This document shows positions 61,931 through 64,000 of a DNA stretch of 64,000 bases, in pieces. The DNA is from Rusavskia elegans (lineage: Eukaryota > Ascomycota > Lecanoromycetes > Teloschistales > Teloschistaceae): the NCBI GenBank assembly GCA_011316305.1, contig SAUG01000003.1, forward strand, positions 1-64,000, in the 5' to 3' direction. Under the pieces are notes generated by a model, which saw only the letters and a list, made by a program, of their open reading frames with translations, had not been told where the DNA came from and ran no database searches. Each line of letters opens with the position of its first letter. The first letter of the stretch is position 1. The position numbers and the translations under genes were made by a program.

Positions 61931-62585
61931 GCTATAGATCTATAGCTCTGTTGACTTTTATAGGGACACGCGTAGACAAGTATGGGGGCACGGATAGATG
62001 GACCCTATAGCTTTAGCTCTAAGCCTAAGTAGGCTTTACTTAGATGAAAAGTGTATCTGGTTGGTGCTGCCAAACGCATCGCCAACTAGAATTGACTACC
62101 AACTGCCTAGCGAGCCTAGGAATAGGAGGCGCGCTAATACATGTGCAGGGGTTGGGATGCACGAAGTTGCGGCGCCCAAACGGGGCCTAAAATAAGTGCC
62201 TTGATACATCCTACTTTCCAGTCCAGTAGTGAGTTCAAGTTTCAAGGTGGAAAAAGGGGCAATAGCTCGCTGCATGATGCGGTACCCAGGCATAAGATAA
62301 TGAGTCTGTACATTAGGTGTCAACTCCGGTCGTTGACGTCCACAACAATAAAGCAGTCGGAAAAAAAAGACATTCCCGGAAGACTTGTTGAATGTCTCAT
62401 TGAAAACACCACAGTGCAGTGTCTACCACAAAACAATGCCATCGAGATCTCGAGGATTGATACAATTTCGGACTTGGGAAACAGTCGAAAGAAGTGCTGC
62501 ATGATGCACAAAGGTGCCAGATCAGAGCACCATCAATTCGCCAAAGCTCATTCTGACTATCATCTCATCCAAGTCCTGGAGCATT
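61931..62585. other. upstream region of the Rrn5-like gene
   Basis: About 655 bp of ordinary composition lie between the AT-rich block and the next start codon. They should contain the promoter and 5' UTR. Overlapping open frames (61998-62195, 62141-62596, and minus-strand frames) show no motif; the second overlaps the start of the gene. Confidence 0.5.
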
Positions 62586-64000
62586 ATGGCAGCTGAATCT
62601 GAAGTCATGTCAGAAAAAGTGCATATTTCAGCAACATCGAGTACTAGCTCCACTACAGATCATTCGCCTCCAACATACTCTCCGCTAGCGGGCAGGAACG
62701 AAAATGCCAGGAAAAGGAAGAGGCATACGAGTCATGGCTCTGACAGTCAGCGTCAGCTTACCCGTATGAAACAGTCGTACAACACCAAATACCATGGGCT
62801 ACTAAATGATACTATTTGTGATCTACACCTTGATTCGTCGGCGTCCGCCACGGACAATACTCATACCACTCAAACTGGGATTTGCTTGTGGTCTTCACTC
62901 GAAAGCGGACTGCTTTTCGGTGGCTTAGCACGCTATGGCCCGGACAGCCTTCCAGCCATTGCCGCTCTCATTGGTACGAAAAGCGAGCTCGAGGTGCATA
63001 CGTACGTCCAGTCCCTGAAGGCAGCTAGTGTGAAGCAGCACATGTATGGTAAGAGGCAATCGTTGCTGGGCACGGCTGATATCCCCGCTGCCGTCGAGCT
63101 CTCGGAGGAATGTTGTACTAGCCTGGAGCAAGCCGCCGACTCGCTAGCCACATTACAGCAAAGGTGCGAAGAGCATTCCGAAAAGCAAAGGCACAGCGAC
63201 CTTTGGAAGCTGGACCAAAACAAAGCTCGATGGGTTGAGCGACGTATGTGGGAGAGTGAGGAAGGCAAGTCCGAGATCCACAGAAGATTACCGGCAGCTG
63301 AGCTGCTCAATCTTGGAAAGATGCTTGAGCTATCGTGTAACTTCTTCATGAATGCTACAGATCTTGACATCAATTGGCATTCATTATCCTTTCGGAGCGA
63401 GACACCAGCACTGCTGTACACAGCATTCTCAGACCTCCATGACATAGCAGTGAGTATTACAACCCGGCTCATCCAGACTGCTTTGTTCTTTGCAATGTCC
63501 CGGCTTAGGGCCACAAAGTCATCATACTATCCTCACCAACGCGCGGTAAAACGCTGTGATGTTTTAGCAGCTATAAAGGCCCTGGGAATGCAGGAGAGCG
63601 CTCGAGACGGATGGGTCCAAGTCGCCAGAAGGTGTAACCTAGAGGTATATGACCAAGCCCGCAGCACCGGTGAGGAAAGTAAATTGGACTATAGCGAAGT
63701 CGAGAGGGTCCTTGGAGGGAAAGAATCTCCGGCTGAGGCAAGTGCCAAGCTGGGTGAGGGTAGCTGTGACGACAACGATTCGAATGGAGAATCCACCTCA
63801 GAGGACGGATCCGTGTCTCTGGCAGGGACTTCCGATTGCTCTCGTTGTTCTTTAACTCAGAGCAACGCGACAAAAGATCGCAGCGAGCCCGCAGACAAGT
63901 TTGAGAAAAAGACAGATGCATACCTGGACTCCATCGATCAGCAGGCAACTAAAAGGGAGGAGGCCCGGTTGTGGAAGATGCTCGGCAAAGATCCGCCGTC
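62586..64000 (+). CDS. RNA polymerase I upstream-activation factor Rrn5-like protein (5' part)
   Basis: An uninterrupted frame of 471 codons from ATG at 62586 runs off the window end, so the C-terminus is missing. A SANT/Myb-like segment lies at about residues 100-148: LWSSLESGLLFGGLARYGPD followed by LPAIAALIGTKSELEVHTYV. A DLWKLDQNKARWVERRMWES helix follows later. At about 321-355, VKRCDVLAAIKALGMQ and WVQVARRCNLEVYD look like a histone-fold-type helix pair. A Ser/Asp/Glu-rich tail begins near 385. The N-terminal 50 residues are Ser/Thr-rich with a basic patch RKRKRH that may be a nuclear signal. This layout fits fungal Rrn5, a subunit of the factor that recruits TBP and Pol I to rDNA promoters. 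The assignment is from motifs only. No intron is evident so far. Confidence 0.65.
   Translation, partial: MAAESEVMSEKVHISATSSTSSTTDHSPPTYSPLAGRNENARKRKRHTSHGSDSQRQLTRMKQSYNTKYHGLLNDTICDLHLDSSASATDNTHTTQTGICLWSSLESGLLFGGLARYGPDSLPAIAALIGTKSELEVHTYVQSLKAASVKQHMYGKRQSLLGTADIPAAVELSEECCTSLEQAADSLATLQQRCEEHSEKQRHSDLWKLDQNKARWVERRMWESEEGKSEIHRRLPAAELLNLGKMLELSCNFFMNATDLDINWHSLSFRSETPALLYTAFSDLHDIAVSITTRLIQTALFFAMSRLRATKSSYYPHQRAVKRCDVLAAIKALGMQESARDGWVQVARRCNLEVYDQARSTGEESKLDYSEVERVLGGKESPAEASAKLGEGSCDDNDSNGESTSEDGSVSLAGTSDCSRCSLTQSNATKDRSEPADKFEKKTDAYLDSIDQQATKREEARLWKMLGKDPP

Noticed and set aside
1..64000. CRISPR arrays, bacterial operons, prophage or tRNA genes
   Set aside because: The organism is a fungus. 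No regularly spaced short repeats and no convincing tRNA cloverleaf were found by eye on either strand, although a tRNA scan would be more sensitive.

Overview
The window is nuclear DNA from a filamentous ascomycete (Pezizomycotina). The evidence is short 47-80 bp spliceosomal introns with CTAAC-type branch points, a set of conserved fungal housekeeping genes, and a large transposon block carrying the CpA-to-TpA scars of repeat-induced point mutation (RIP). The class cannot be fixed from sequence alone.

Layout. (1) 1-20.3 kb is a normal gene-dense euchromatic arm with eight multi-exon genes, whose exons I joined by hand: MED21 (+), a Rad5/HLTF-like SNF2-RING ATPase (-), the type II phosphatidylinositol 4-kinase LSB6 (-), SPC24 (-), FIS1 (+, divergent from SPC24), a RING-H2 ubiquitin ligase (+), the GPI inositol-deacylase BST1 (-) and the mitochondrial DEAD/H helicase IRC3 (-). 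A 1-kb inverted-repeat transposon relic sits between LSB6 and SPC24. (2) About 20.6-61.9 kb is a 41-kb AT-rich block with almost no CA or TG dinucleotides and no intact gene. (3) About 61.9-64 kb returns to normal composition and holds the 5' part of a gene resembling the RNA polymerase I factor Rrn5; it runs off the end.

The AT-rich block is not structureless. It can be decomposed into nested transposons. A Ty3/gypsy chromovirus in minus orientation (copy B2, LTRs at 60737-60968 and about 32120-32351) was hit by four hAT-type DNA transposons (41655-46103, 46313-51655, 52067-54621, 59293-59747). Each has TAGACTG/TAGATTG-type ends and an 8-bp target duplication. A second, later copy of the same chromovirus also landed in it (B1, 33587-41090, plus orientation, 241-bp LTRs, GAGGT duplication). 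With the insertions removed, the B2 pieces line up in order with B1 from gag through reverse transcriptase, integrase and chromodomain to the 3' end. To the left, a different Ty3/gypsy element (A, 23008-30421, 215-bp LTRs, minus) sits inside a fifth hAT copy. All coding relics in the block are broken by TAG/TAA stops of the kind RIP creates.

The housekeeping genes are functionally unrelated (transcription, DNA repair, lipid signalling, kinetochore, mitochondrial fission, ubiquitination, GPI-anchor remodelling, mitochondrial DNA). They do not form a cluster. The novel content is the nested transposon stack and its unnamed hAT family.
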